Assembly (NCBI GenBank): GCA_015233565.1
Contig: JADFXM010000005.1
Location: forward strand, 62,001-126,000
Direction: 5' to 3'
DNA from: Candidatus Rifleibacteriota bacterium
Lineage (GTDB): Bacteria > Muiribacteriota > Ozemobacteria > Ozemobacterales > Ozemobacteraceae
DNA: 64,000 bases
The notes beneath the pieces are model-generated. The model was given only the letters and a program-made list of their open reading frames with translations. It was not told where the DNA came from and made no database searches. Both the position numbers and the translations under genes were made by a program. Positions 38,903-53,200 of this stretch are shown here, one piece after another (within the stretch, counting starts at the first letter, position 1; the number at the start of each line of letters is the position of its first letter).

Positions 38903-39202
38903 TTAGGAAATCTCTTCTTTACTGGACCGATCTTCCGTGCCAAAGGGAAATCGGTCCTTTTCAACATCAAAGGTATTTATGCTGAACGTTTCGCCTCGGA
39001 GGCTGACTTTCTTAACTTGCACAGTGGAATCCCATGCATGCACAGTGTAAGCGTGAGGAGTGTTTTTCATTAGAAACGCGGTCAGGGGTAGAAAGGTCCC
39101 CAGATCGAGAACCTGCAAGGCTCTATCCGTCGGTATCCATTTGATGAATTCCTTAAATCGCCGAGCGTGTCCCCGAATGTCAGATTTCCAAACCTCGGGG
39201 AT
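38903..39202 (-). pseudogene. SAM-dependent methyltransferase fragment
   Basis: The frame opens after a TAA at 39203-39205 and runs 99 codons. It reads RRFKEFIKWIP then QVLDLGTFLPLTAF, the SAM-binding motif I of class I methyltransferases, and later an acidic motif with FPFGTE, where motif II/III would begin. It stops right there, so both ends are missing. Codon pattern is protein-like. The substrate is unknown. Confidence 0.6.
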
Positions 39203-39364
39203 TTAAATTTGATACCATTTTTTCGATTAACGAATCACCAAGTTCCTTTGGAAGACATCTTCTGATCTATTTTTATGAAAGTTGGTCTCAGGATAAAATC
39301 CAACCGAAAAGTATTTCAAAATCAGGAAAATACCTTTTGAAGCTATTTTCCGAGAAAATGCAAA

Positions 39365-40166
39365 CTATCGACACCAGGAATTCTGAATGTAGGTTTTTCC
39401 AGCATCGTTTTCGGCGTAAAAACAAAGTTCCTTTTCGAGTTCGACCAGATTCACCATTCCCGAATTCTTTTCAAATAGCACTTCACTTTGCACTTGGCAT
39501 GCCGTAAAAGTGCTCTTAGTCGGTCAATCGATGGCTCGGCCTTGACTCTTACGGTTCCGCTTTCCGAACGGTGTTCTCCCCACGCCAAGCTAACGGGCAA
39601 AATTCCTGGGATTGTCCACGGCGGAAGTTGAACTTCCACCATGTGAAGACCGTTTCCGGGAACAAAACTCACTCGCTCTGCAGCAACGGCCCGTTTTCCA
39701 AAAAGAACCGAGATGGGTGAGTGGAGCCAAATTATTTCATGGGAAAAATCAAGAATCTGATCAAATTCCTCAAGGGAGTAGGCAGAATCCACACACCTTC
39801 TGTTGAAAGGCTTTTCCTTTAGTCGCTAGCTTTTGTTTTTAGTGCTTTTCGCCCTAATTTATTTTGATCAAACTTCCAGAAAATATCGTGCTCACGCTCA
39901 ATGGGGGCGTTATTTGGCCATTCTGAGAATCTATCTACGAACAAACGCAGGTATGACTTAGGGCCGGTTGAACATATCTCAAATCCGCCATTCGAGTTGT
40001 TTGTGATTAAGCGAATTATGGGAATGATAGGTCCAATCGGTGGAACATCCACTGAAACTGGAACGGAAGTTGCACCATTCTCAAGTCGCAAAGAAATTGA
40101 GTTTTCCCGGACTTTATAATTGGAGGAATTGTTAGACCGAAGTTCCCGAGTGAAAAAGCCCTCTTG
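39365..40166 (-). pseudogene. Frameshifted gene for an Ig-like beta-rich protein
   Basis: Three consecutive frames read as one protein if two frameshifts are allowed, near 39815 and near 39465. The first part (from 40166) reads LRLENGATSVPVSVDVPPIGP; the second contains GNGLHMVEVQLPPWTIPG and PVSLAWGEH, an Ig/TIG-like strand pattern; the third reads VNLVELEKELCFYAEN and stops at 39365. The parent family is not recognised. Junction positions are my estimates from where frames change. Confidence 0.5.
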
Positions 40167-40568
40167 TTATGACCTGAAGCAAAAAAGAAGCCTTATTTGC
40201 CTGCTTTTTCTGTCCATGTAAATTTGACGCCTGAAAATAGCATTTGAAGATGGTTTCAAGGGTTTTCCTACTGTCCAGTAAAAACCGTCTGAAAAATGCC
40301 TTAAATTTGTTTACAGATCAGGATTTCAATAGATTTTTCGTCCGGAACTTCGGGTTAGATCAACCTGGAGCAACCCACAAGCCTCAGCCCGACAAACGTC
40401 GGCTGAATCGCGGAGTGATCCCACATACCAAGGTCGGAGAATTTCCTTTCCTAATAAAATTTCAACGTTGTTCACGCCAGCTGTGTTGCCATCAAGTTCT
40501 GAAACGAAAAGGGAAAAATATGGGGATAAAATTCCAGCTAGCTGAGCCGCTTTAGTCGGATGGCTGAC

Positions 40569-41036
40569 CTATTCATGATTTTTTATGCTTGGTATTCCTT
40601 TTCGGCTCGGCGAGGAAAGAGCCTTACGCCACACACTCCAACAATACTGCGTATCGGAGCCTAGCACACTGAGCATCTGCGCCCCTAATTTCACGGCTAG
40701 AGATCGCACCGCTATCTCGGAGAAAGTGTCTCCGGTCCAAGTGTCTTTGGTAATGAGACGGAACTCTTCATTGGTGACGCCGTTGGTTTGGGACTTGAAC
40801 ACACCGCCAGGCTTTAGAACCCGGTAAGCATCGGTCAAATTAGCTTCAATGACATTGGAACTCAGCACGTGCTGATAAACATAAGTTGAAAAAATAAAAT
40901 CAAAAAATTCATCTTGGAAGTTATGAAAATCAACTCCATTTGTTTCAGTGAAAGTTACATTACGTTCCTTGCGAAATTTTCCAGACCACGGGTCATTTTC
41001 AGTGATTCCATAGTTTCGGTGGATGGGAATTTGCAT
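40569..41036 (-). pseudogene. C-terminal part of a class I methyltransferase
   Basis: The 155-codon frame lacks the SAM-binding motif I and starts abruptly. It contains DFIFSTYVYQHV and the post-II motif AYRVLKPGGVF, typical of Methyltransf_11/25 enzymes, then a C-terminal TQYCWSVWRK. Family members need about 60-80 more N-terminal residues. Upstream DNA in other frames is open for a short way but shows no GxGxG motif. Probably a truncated remnant; a short functional protein is less likely. Confidence 0.6.
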
Positions 41037-41204
41037 AAGCTATCTGGCAGGAATACCTCCCAAAACATTTTGGTAGTGGTTTAGCAAACCTGACTGCAGA
41101 GTGGTAGATGAAACGGCACATCTGTTTGAAGAATTTATTCCGAAGTTCGTAATTCGGGGTTTGCTTAATTTGCGAAAACTCCTATTCTGAATGAGCGTAA
41201 TCGC

Positions 41205-44200
41205 TTATCTTAAAACAGCTATCTTTTCGATGCGCTTGATTTGTTTATCTGAGTTAGTTGGATCCCTAAACTTAATTTTGCAAAAATACACTCCATTTGC
41301 TACTTTTTTGCCATCTTCATTTTTGAGATCCCAGGGAATTTCGTATAAATACCTCGCCGAAGCTCCAAATTTTTCGTTGGAAACTTTCACTTGGTCAAGC
41401 TCACGAACACGATGTCCAGCGGAATCATAAACCGCCACTTCTATTGAATCCTGCGGAATATCCCCACGATTGGCATCGATTCTAATGACTGATTTTTCCC
41501 TTGCTGGATTCGGAAAGGAAACAATTCTTCCCAGCTTGAAACCGGGATCTACTTCAAACCTGATTGACGGGCTTTCAGTAAGATTTCCCGATCGATCCGC
41601 CGCACGGAATTTAATCTCATGACGCCCGCCACAAAGCGGGGCAACCGGAACAAATTCGAAATCTCCATCTGAATTAATTTTTCTAACTGGATTTTCAAAA
41701 CCATCAACTATACCGACGATTTTGTTCAAATCCAAACCTGATCCTAAATCTGTAGCTCTTCCTGAAAATTTCGGCCTTTCATCGTTAAACAGAAGATTTG
41801 AAATTTCCGAAGAAGCGATGGACAACTGGGGTGGCTTCATATCCATCATTAATGCCATTAAAGATGGACGGCTACAATTGGCACTTCTCACAACTTTTTT
41901 GTCTTGTGAATCAACCCACTGCCAAATATTGTTTTCATCGAGATAAAACAATCCAAAACCCGAACTTGCCACTACATCTGCAGTTGAAACCTCAACTGAA
42001 AAAGTGCCAAGAAGATTCTTTGCGGAAAAACTAATTTCATAGCCGCTTCCGATCGGGGTTAATTCCTGCGCTTGTGAGGAGCTGGCTGAGCCGGGATTGG
42101 TTATTTCAGCCCAGGTTTTATATTCTGGCAACAATCGTCCGCTAACATGGCTTTTTTGATTTCCGGAAACTTTGTTTTGAGGCTGATTTGCAACAATGTT
42201 CTGTTGAATAATTTTTACAAGTGTGTTTGCTTTCAACGAACCTTTGGGGAAAATTCCGGTAACACGTTTGTCAAAACTCACCACCGACGCTCTTTGCGAG
42301 GCGTTTATCATTGCCACAGAAAAACTGGTCTCGCTAAATCCAGCGTTTCCAGCCAAATCTGACGCATCGATTCGGATGTTTATCATCCCCGATGACGAAG
42401 GATCAAGTGATAAGCCGGTCATATAGTAGTTCGGTTTTGTTCCCGAATTCATCGTTACTTGTGAGATTTGAGTTCCTCCACGTGAAACGGTACAAGTCGG
42501 AGCAGCACTCAGTTCCTCATTCACGTTTACAGCAATCACCACATCATATTCATTCGATGGATTGGAAAAAGCTGCAAGGTTAATTACCGGTGGAATGAGG
42601 TCAATTCCTTTAAAGGAATATTCAGAACTGCTTCCCGAACTTTGATTTCCAAGCATGTCGGAAATACCAACTGCAGCTACCTTATAGGTTTGTGCGCTGA
42701 GAAGATCTTCCGATGTAGAAATTTGTACTGATTTTGAATCACTTCGCATCGAAGCAGAATTTAAAGAAATTTGTCGGGTATTTAGAGTTAAGGTGTAATT
42801 AGAAAGCGTTTCAGCGCTATTCTGAACAATTTTTTCGTTAAAATAGACAATAAAATTCCTAGAATTCGTTATTCCATCGAACCCTACTTTCGAAATAGTG
42901 GGTCCTTTTGTATCAGCTGTAAAACTTCCCGAATTTTTACCCAAAACAATCGGGATACCATCAGCACTTTGAACAGTCCCCGACCCGACTGTCACTTTGT
43001 AGAAAGTTGAATCAATAAGCGAGTCAGCAATATCAACTCTTATTTGTGCGGGAGCAGACAAAGACAGAGTATTGACTATCGGGCCATTTGGATCAAATGT
43101 TACAACTGCCCCTTGGACACTGTTTTCATCAACATTTTGATTGAAATTCAATACAACACTTTTTTCAGAAATCTGAGTAACGCTGGTTACTTTGAATTCT
43201 GTGTTAACCAGATACACAATCCCATAGCTTGAAGAGCGATTTCCCGTTAAATCGGAAGGATAAAGGCGATAATAGCCGTCAGGAACTATTTTTCCATCGT
43301 TTCCAGTACCATTCCAGACTGCTCTGAAAGACCCGGCATTATCCTGAAGTAAGACAGATTTGATCAAAGTTCCGGAATCGGAAGTGATATCCACTTTCCA
43401 AATTCCCGATGGTGTAAGGCTGTCAGTGGAGAGAACAATAATTTCCAAATCGCCTTTTATTGGAGCATATCTCGATCTGTCCTCCCCATTTACCCGGGTG
43501 GTAACCGTTCCTATTGCAGGTGGAGTAGTGTCCAAAATTACCACAGCACTGGTAGTCGCACCGTTAGTGGAAATTCCAATGTTACCAGCTGCATCTGCAG
43601 AATCCAGTTGATAGGCTCCTTCCAAAAGTGGTAAACCATTTTGATCATTCCCATTGAATCGTGACAACCACTTAGATCCGTTAATAGAAGCATTTTGTGA
43701 CATCAACCAGGTTGAAGTTGCACTAATAGAGCGAACTCTCAAAACCGGCGGTAAAGCTTCACCGGTAATTTCCCAAACGAGATTAACCGAGTATTGCAAA
43801 GCTGGGTTGAAAAGTATCGACCCATTTATTGGGGAAACAACTCCGCCTGTAATAGCAAGGGAATTCACCTTCGGAGGAACTGGATCAGCAGTCCAATTGA
43901 ATGTTTCGAGCGAATAATTTCCCAGAGCATCAGAAAGTTTGATGAGATAAGTCCTGACATCTGAAGGGTTGGGACCCGTTCCGTTTTTCCAAATGAAACG
44001 TCCATGAATTCCACTGAAAGCAACTATTCCTGTGGCTACATCTACGTTATTATCGATAAAATGCAGATAAACAGGTTGAGCTGGAGCTTGCGCAACATCA
44101 AAATTCAAGATAGCTGAATTTTGCTGAATCGACATGCTGAAAGGTGCATTCACCAGCACTCCCAGTGGATAAGGTTGAGAAGCTGTGGTGACCTGATATG

Positions 44201-47200
44201 ACTCCGCTCTCCAATTTGTAACGATCGGGCCACGAGCACTGATGCTCAGGGCACTTGATAAAGTAGTGTTCGAACGATTATTAGCGAGATCAAAACCTGA
44301 AATTTGTGCATCCCATGGGCCTTGGGGAGCATCTCCGGCAATCATAATGTCATTGTTGAAAACTGCCGTGGTGTTATTTATCCATGTCACGAAACGACAG
44401 GTTATCCGACTGGTTCCAGTCGACAGGAACAGGCTGGGGACACCCGAAGCAAGCGGATTCATCGGCTCGCTGAAAACAACCGTAAATGTTGCCTGCCCAG
44501 CGGGAGTATATCTAATAGGAGAAACCGGCAGACTGGAAAAACCTCCGATAGTTGGGGGATTGCGATCCAAAATAACTTTTTTGGAAGGAGACAATCCGCG
44601 TGCCAGGTTTCCAGCGTCATCAGCCACTGTCAAAGAAACTTCGCCATCTGAGATGGATGCAAACGAAGAGGCTGGAATTGTACCGGCATAATAGAAAGCT
44701 GTGTTATCCAATCTAAAGGATTGTGTCCCAGCACCTCCATTCAAAAGAATTCTTACCGAATCGGGAGTTTGAGTTTTCACTTTTACAGTCAGGTCTCCCT
44801 GCAAAAGGGGATTGTAAAAAGCCGAGAAGGTTGCAGCATCAGAAACATTCGGAAATTCGATCGAATCAACTGATGGAGGAAGACCGTCATAGGTAATTTG
44901 CTTCACAATAGTTGAAAGGAATCCATTTGTATCTTCGACCTTCAGTGAGTATGAGAGTGGCCCAACTTCACCGGGACTCTTGAAAAACGGAGCATTAACC
45001 GTTACCGTTCCAACAGTTCCATTCATAATAATGGGCATTGAAGCGAGCGGAACTTCACCGGGAGTGTAGACCCAAACATTCTTTGGAACGTTAGGAGCAG
45101 TGTTAGACTTGGAAAATGAGAGCGTTCCCTGGAATGGTGAAACAAAGGGGCTGAATGCTTTATCAATTTGAATATCGCTGGAAATTGTATCCTGGCGACT
45201 TCTGAAAACAACCTGGTAAATCGGGTCCACTGGATTGATATAAACCGGAAACGATCCGATTGCGGGAGTTTCGCAGATATTACCCGCAAAATCCGTTGCT
45301 CCGCTTATTTGATATGAATAAGTCGCAGTGATAAAAGAGCTTAGAGCTTCCAGATTGGTAAATCTGCAAGTTTTGGAATCTTTCCAGCATGAGGGAGGTG
45401 AGCCCAGAGGTTTCAGCGTTATGATGTAATCTTTAAAACGGAGGGATGCAACAGGCGCAACATCAGTTCGCATTGATTCACTAAACGAAATCTCAAAATT
45501 CCCTGTCTCCGGAGCAAGTGCTCCAAGTGGTTTTACAGGGGTTGCAGAAACAACCCGGGGTTTGGTTCCATCCACCTGAATTGAAAGTTTATTGCCAACT
45601 GCCTGATTCCCTGCCAAATCGACCACGCTAAATGTAGCCAAACAATCAGCCAAACTTGTTCCATAAATAACCGAATGTGTAGTACCATTTGCCTGAAGGA
45701 TAGCAGTCTCAGGAAACGTCGCGACTGATGAAGCAATCACCAATCTCTGGGAATCGGTCGCATCGCTTTGCATGGTGATAGTGGCTGAACCAAGAGCTGG
45801 AGAGTAATACTTCACTCCTGAAATCGTTAATCCTCTTCCACCGTCATCAAAAGTAAAATTAGACATTACAGCCGGTTTAGAATCAAAAACAAGTTTTCCA
45901 ACAGTTGTGGATGAAACATTTCCTAAAGCATCCAAAACCAAAAAGGAATATTCCACTGGCCCAATATTTGAACTGGGGAATTTTCCGGAGGCCCAATATC
46001 CAAATTGCCCCGGGAAGGCCGCAAAACCAGGTGTTCCAGCTGAAATGGGAAGAGTAGCAACTTGATTTTGGCTGTTGTCAAAAACAAGTAATTGGTCAGG
46101 GGCTGCCCCCAGCGATTCCGAGGCAAAGTCAAGTTTAATACTTGCTGAACCATCGCCAACTAATGTGCTAAAAGGCTGATTGATCAGCACTCCCGGAAAA
46201 ACTACAGGTTGTTTCGTCAAAACTGTTAATGGGGGAATAGCACCGCTGGAATTTATATAGACTTGTTGTGACGCCGGTAAATTTTCATTTCCTGCATAAT
46301 CTTTGCCAGTCCAGACCATGTAAGTATATGTCCCGACAGCAACTCCTCTGATCGGGTCACGATTGGTGAATCGGCAGGTGTATGGATTCTTCCAGGGGTT
46401 TGTTCCAAGGGGTTTAAGTTGTATGATTGAGGAATTTAATTCAAGTCGGACATCAGGAACAAATGCAGGCTGCATCGGTTCACTGAAGGTGATTTCAAAT
46501 AGTTTACCCTCGGCGTCAGCTCCACCGAGTCTGGAACTAGGCGAAGCAACGATTACAATCGGAGGGGTACGATCGATTTTCAGAGAAAAGGTGGCACCTG
46601 TGCCTAGAGCTATATTTCCTGCTGGATCCGCAAAAGTGATTGTTGCAACACATTCTCCAATACTGACAGGAATCATTCCAACATGGCTACTTCCATTAGG
46701 ATCCATTTGTATCAACGATGGGAAGGAAAATTGATCGCTTGCAATCATCATTCTTTGGGCGTCAGTGGAGTCAGTTTGAATTGTAATTGATGCAGCTCCC
46801 AACAATGGAGAATAGTAGCGAATTCCAGCAGACGCAATTCCATTATTACCATCGCTGAAACTCAATTGAGTAATTGTGGTTGGAAGACTGTCGTAAGTAA
46901 TAGTTCCAATGCTCGAATCAGAGATATTTCCAAGATAGTCCAAAAGCTTGAAGGAATATTGTAAAGGACCAATATTTGCACCGGGAGCTTTTCCGGGTGC
47001 CCAAAAACCAGGATCAATGGAAAATGTGGAAACAGCCGGATAACCATTGACGACACCGAATGTTGCGACATTTACCCCTGAGCTATCATATGTAAGAAGC
47101 CAATATGGGGGATTGGAAGGAATGGCAGCTGAATATGAAATTTCGATTGTAGCTGAACTTTGGCCTACAAATGGACTATACGGCGAATTAACTAGAACAG

Positions 47201-50200
47201 AATTCGATATTCGAGGTTGCCTGGTTAAAACGTTAATTGTTGCCGGAGTGCCCTGGGAATCAATCCAAACCTGGAAAGAACTTGAATTTACAGTGTTTCC
47301 AGCAAAATCGCGGGCTCCTGAAATCTGGAACGTATACGTTCCGATGGGAAGGTTTACGATGGGATCGATATTCGTTAATCTGCAAACAGTCCGGCTCTGC
47401 CAGCATGATGGGGCGGTACCACCGAGCCTGATCGAAACCGATCCAAATACAAGTGAAACAGTAGGAACAATTCCAGTGTTCATCTGTTTGCTGAAGTTAA
47501 GATCAAAAGCACCTTTCCCTGTTGGAACGACTCCAAAAGGTCTTGATGGTGAAACACCAATTACATTAGGAGCAACTCTATCCAGAACAATCCTGAGATT
47601 TGGCTGTAATCCGGTTCCAAAATTTCCGGCAAGGTCAGCCGAACAAAGAACCGTGGAACCATCACTCCAGGATGAAGTATTGACCGAAGCACTATAATTT
47701 GTTGACGGACTGGTGTTAGTCAAATAGTATTCTTCGGTAGCTGTCTTTCCAGGTGGAAGGGCAACAATAAGAAGAGGATCGTTTGAATCTGTCTGCAAGT
47801 TAATAACCGCCGGTCCTAGTAGTGGGGAATGGTATCTGATCAGACCATTACCATCACCTGTATCGGTGGCAATTCCTCCGCCATCCGCGATTGTGAATGA
47901 GCTTACTGAAGGGGGGCGGCTGTCAAAAGTTAAAGATCCAACATAACCTGCTGAAACGTTTCCTATTGTATCCATTACTTTAACTTTGTAGCTGACTGGA
48001 CCAATATTGTTTCCAGGATAATAACCTGTAGACCAGGAATTCTGGTCATTCGGGAAGAACGAAAACGCAGGATTTCCAGGGCTAAGCGTAAAAGTGGCAA
48101 TTCCAATATCGGAAGATGAAAAAACCAGCAATCGGTGAGGAACAAAATCAGGATTTGAAACATAGTCGAAGCGAAGTGTCGCTGAACCATCGCCAACTAA
48201 CGGACTGAAAGGTTGGTTTTGCAAAATCAGAGAATCGAATATTTTCGGCTGACGGGTCAAAATCAAAAGTGATGGCGCCGGGCTTTTGGTTCTTATTTCC
48301 AAAGAGGAGTATGCCGGAGCAGGGAGTGGATTTGCAGCGGCATCTCTGCCTCCACTGGTTTTGTATGTCCACAAACCGTTAGGCGTAAGACTTGTCAGCG
48401 CTTGGGCATTCCCAAATTTTGCCGTCTGGCTTGAATTTTCCCAATCAATAAAGAAAAATGGAATTGTCGTTGTGCCAGTTCCCAATTCGAGGGATGGTTG
48501 AGCTGCAACTGAAGTATCCATGCTTTCACTGTAATTCACCAGACAAGTAAACCCACCGATAGGAGCTTGTCCAATCGGCCCGGGAGAAGGAATGATTCCC
48601 GTTACAGAGGGGGGGGAGGAATCGATCACAAAAGTTTGAGAGGCCGTTAAAAAGCCGTTAGGTCCTGAGTCTGATCTCCCTGAAATATTGTACACGTTCA
48701 CTGCCGAAAAGTTATATTTGTTCTGAAATGCATCGGACACATTGCTAATATCTGCGCGTGATGGAACTCTCTGGACATTGTTTGGAAGTGCGGAAGCATT
48801 TTGGAATCTGGCAACAAATCTTGGGGAACTATCGCTTGAAACTTTTCGAGTAGCCCATCCGAGGAATGTTCCGGTGGTTACAACTGTTCCATCGTCAAGC
48901 CTTACAATCTGGGCTTGGGGAGTAGTAGATGCAATCGGCATCCAACCGGCACCATAAGTCGATGGAAGTATCTCAAATTCGAAAATCAGATCTCCGGCAT
49001 TGCGCCATCCAACCGGAGACGATGTCGACAAGGCACATGCGGCCAACTGACAAGGTTGAGGGGATCCTGGAATCACTTGAAGATTACCTGGGTTGGAAGT
49101 TTCGTAAGCAATATTCGGCTGTCCCCACCAATTCATAAAAGCACCGCTTAAGACCTTGAGCTTTAAATTAGGCGAAGAATCATTTCGATAAAGTCCCAAA
49201 ACATTCTGCATGTCATTTGGAGCCAATTGAAGAATAATCTGAGTGGAAGCAATCGCAGAATTCAAATTAATATCCAATGGTTGCAAATTCAAGGTTACGT
49301 AAGTCGCCGGGGAAACGTTCAAATCCCAGACTTGAATGGCACCTTGAAAAGCCGTGACACGCTTTTGAGAATTGGGAATGGGCATTCCCATAAGAGGGAG
49401 GTTCTGATCCGATGTCTCAAAATCAGACCAATAGAGCAATGCAAGATCAGTGGTATTTATTGTTAAAGTTCCCGCTCCGGAAAGATCAAGAACCGGTTGA
49501 AGCGAGGAAGCGCTTTGTATGGCAAATCCAAATGGAGGGGGAGGAACTGTATATGGCCTTGAAACGGTTGCTGTAAGCGGCGAAGTTACGGAAATAGCCG
49601 TCATCGGTTTTCCCAGATCATCTTTCAACAGTATCGATGCAGGAGTTCTGGTTGCAAATTTCAACGTGGCAGTCCCACTTCCCAATTTGCGAGCGAACCA
49701 TATTCCTCCATTTGTTGAAAGAGATATTTTCAGATGTTTCTGATCAACCCATTGAATTGTGTCAGTTGGTTGAATTACATATCCTGTGCGGTAGTCAACC
49801 GAAGTAAAATCAGATGAAGTAGTGAAGAAAACTCCATTTGATGCAAGAAGTGTTGCCGGATCGATGTTTTTCGAAAAAAGGAAATCAACCTGCATGGAAG
49901 GTGTTTGAGGCCAGGTTTGGGAAACCGAAAAAGCTGTAATCGCTGGAGGGTCACGCCAAACAGTGCTCGTTAGTGAAATTGGATAATTATCTATTCCAAC
50001 TCCCCAGTTTCCAGATAAATCTAAAAACGGTGCGAAGTTATCGGATTTTACCCATAGACTTAGCGGCTGTGCCGCCCAATTTGTCAGAATTTTGCGTTTT
50101 TCAAGTGATAGCGTAACATCGCAACTGTTAAAATTATTCACAAGAGTGTCAGTTAATGTTGACAGGGTTGTATAAGTAGCGAGGCCTATTCCATCGGTTC

Positions 50201-53200
50201 CTCTTATCGAGATTTGAGAAATGTCAATATTCTGAACTGTCTCGCTAAAATCAATCGAAAGGGTTGTACCATCAAATCTGGCTGCAACAATTTGAGGTCG
50301 TTTAGTGTCAATTTTGAACATTTTTGAGGTAGAAGCATAATTTCCACCTTGATCATAAAGGTACATTGTGAAGGTTGCTTGAATAAAGTCGGTTTGGCTG
50401 TATTTGGAAAGAGAAACACTGGATGTTCCAACAGTGTTTCCGTTGATTCCAAGAACTCCAGAAGCAGGTGCTCCAGGATACTGTGATAAATCCAAAATTC
50501 CTTTGGAAACCGGTTCGCCCAGATCAGCATTTACCGAAAGAAAAGTGACAGGGTTACCTGAAGCCACGTTTATCAGCGGCGGATCGGGCAACCATTGCAA
50601 TGAGGAAATCGTTGGGCGTGTATTGTCCACTGTAAAAGCAGATATTCCAAAAGTTTGGGAAGCTGGATTTCCAGCATCATCAGAGGCTGTGAGAAGATAG
50701 GAAATCTGATTTCCATTTAGGTTTCCCCACGCTCCATTTGCTTCAGGAACAGTAAATATAGCTTCATAACGGCCGCGAGTAGTGTTATAAACCAGGCTCG
50801 AAGTCGCAACTTGAGTGCTTCCAACCATGATTGTTGCCGAGGCAAGAGAATCAGCTGCATTGCTCATTGAACTGAATACGATTATCAGATCCCCGATATT
50901 TGCAACTGTAGAAACCGGATTATCATTGTTTGTGTTAGTAATCAGAATTCCCGAATTTGAAAATGAAGGCGGAAAACAATCAATGTGAAGGATAGCAGAA
51001 GCAGTAGAAATAAACTTATTACCGCTGGAGTCTGTGAGCGATGCTTTAAATGAATAATTGTCATACTCCTGCGTAGTCTGAGTTGTAGTGAAAGTATAAA
51101 CATAATTTCCTGTTGGAAATGGTGGTGGAACCATTGCCACCGCAGCTCCACCTCCAACCGCTGTCAGATCGAGATATGCAGTACCGATTTGTCCAACGTC
51201 TTCATTCATCTGCAAAGAAAACGAAAGGGTATCACCCAACTTGATTTTGCCATCCGCCGGAACATCATTCCAGGATACAGCCAGAACCCCACTTGTTTTG
51301 GGAGGAACGTTATCCAGTGTAATTGCAGGAGACACAGCAGTGGCAATATTCCCCGACACATCTTTGATTGTGGCCATGAATGAAGCAGAAGTTTCATTGT
51401 ACAAGCTCCCTGTCGCCACTGTAGTCGTGTAATCCCAACCATGTGCAGTGGTTGATGCAGTCATATTTTGAGTTGCTGAGAGGCCTAGAGCACTCAAATC
51501 AAGGAATGGCACTCCACCATCTTCTTCAGCAGTTTTGACGTGAAAGGACAAGGAGCTTCCAATAACTGCACTGGAGGGACTGACAAGAACCGATTGAATC
51601 TTAGGTGGCCAACAATCCACGGAAGTCGGGCCATTCGTCACCGTTACAATATTCCCAGCTTTATCACTAACACTTGCTTTGAAATAATATGCACTGTTTT
51701 TCAGATTAGTTAAAGTTGAAGTGGCTGTAAAAGCCAGGAAATATGACGAATTGCTGTAAGTCATTGTCGCAGCGGAATCTCCACCAATTGTGCTAAGATC
51801 AATAGTGGCATCACCATGGTCATCTGGATTTGAAAGGGTAAGTGGAAAAGTAAAAGTCATCTGATCTCCGATATTAACCACATTGACTGATTCAACCCAA
51901 TCTTTTCCAGTCACAGTAAGAGCACCTGGGTTCGGCGGGTTATTGTCGAATTGAGCAATTGAAATTAAGGGAGTCAGAGGAGTATAGAACTTATCTGTAG
52001 GACCATTTCCAGCATTATCTGAAATAGTCAACGGAAAAATAGCGGAATCAGTGATGCTCCCAGCGGTAACTTTGAAGGAAAATGAATAAACTCCAGCAGA
52101 GAGATTCATAGGTTGATTGCTCGAGCCACCCACTGAAGATAAATCAACGTTTACGTATTGACCATCATAAGCTGTTGATCCGGTTGTCGAGGCAAGAATG
52201 ACATTCAATGTCAGATCATCGCCAATTCTTACATATTGTTTTGAAGCACTCAATTTTGGATTAACTGTGTAACTTGCAGAAAGCAAAACCGGTGGTTCGT
52301 TATCAATTCCAACTGCACCAGAATTTGCAGTAACCGGGTTTCCGACATCATCCACTGCGGTAACTTTGAAAGAGAATCCACCGTTGTCAACAAATGTTGT
52401 TGTTGTAAGTTTGAAACTCTTGGTAAAAGTGTTCCCCGAGGGATTATCCATTAAAGTTGTCGCGCTGAGTCCAAAAGCCGAAAGATCAACTGTAACTCTC
52501 CCACCCTGGACATATTCAACGTTGTTAGCATTTGCTGTAATTGTTAGGGTATCACCAAGCAAAAATTGGCTTCCCCCGCCAGATTTGGTTACAGTAGGAG
52601 TGCTGGCAAACGAAGGGGGAAAATTATCAATTCTGATGTTTGGGGTAGTAGACTGATAGACAATGTTCCCCGCCTGATCTTTGGCATAAACCGAAAACGT
52701 ATGATCGGTATCGTTTTCCAATGATCCTTGGGGGATAGTATAAGTTGCAATGTAAGTGTTTCCATAGGCCAATGTCAATGGATATGAAGCCGGCCCGCCG
52801 ATTGAAGTTAAATTAGCGGTTACAGAAAGAGTATCACCGGATGAAGTAGTGATATCTGAACTGATAACAAGCCGGGAACCTATGCTTGCAACGCTATCCC
52901 AGGGTGGGGGATTGAAGTTGTTATTCGGAGCTGCCTGGAAAACACTTATCTGTGCTGTAGTCTGATTTGGTGGGTCAAGATCTATGCTGGTCAAGTAAGC
53001 TCTGAATGTGGTTTGATTTCCGGCATTATCTGTTACTACAAAGTCGAAAGGGTAGTTTGAACCATGAATCGCTGAATTTTGAGGAAGGTTCAGGGTCCCC
53101 TGAAAGGTGCAGGAATTGCCGGTAGTAGGACTCGAAGTGGGAGTCAGAGTAGGCATCGAAATTCCTGCATTTTGCATTGTTGATTGTGATGCAATCGCAG

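Larger units (their letters stand above)
38577..41204. other. 2.6-kb region of decayed coding fragments
   Basis: No intact gene lies here. The minus strand holds at least three stretches that read as protein but are broken by stops or frameshifts (38903-39202, 39365-40166, 40569-41036, listed separately). Between them are weaker open pieces, for example a minus-strand stretch around 40380-40490 reading LDGNTAGVNNVEILLG. No transposase, tRNA or direct repeats bounding the region were seen. Confidence 0.7.

Noticed and set aside
40244-40555. 103-codon plus-strand frame
   Set aside because: No ribosome site and a composition unlike real proteins here; the minus strand in the same place reads more like decayed protein.
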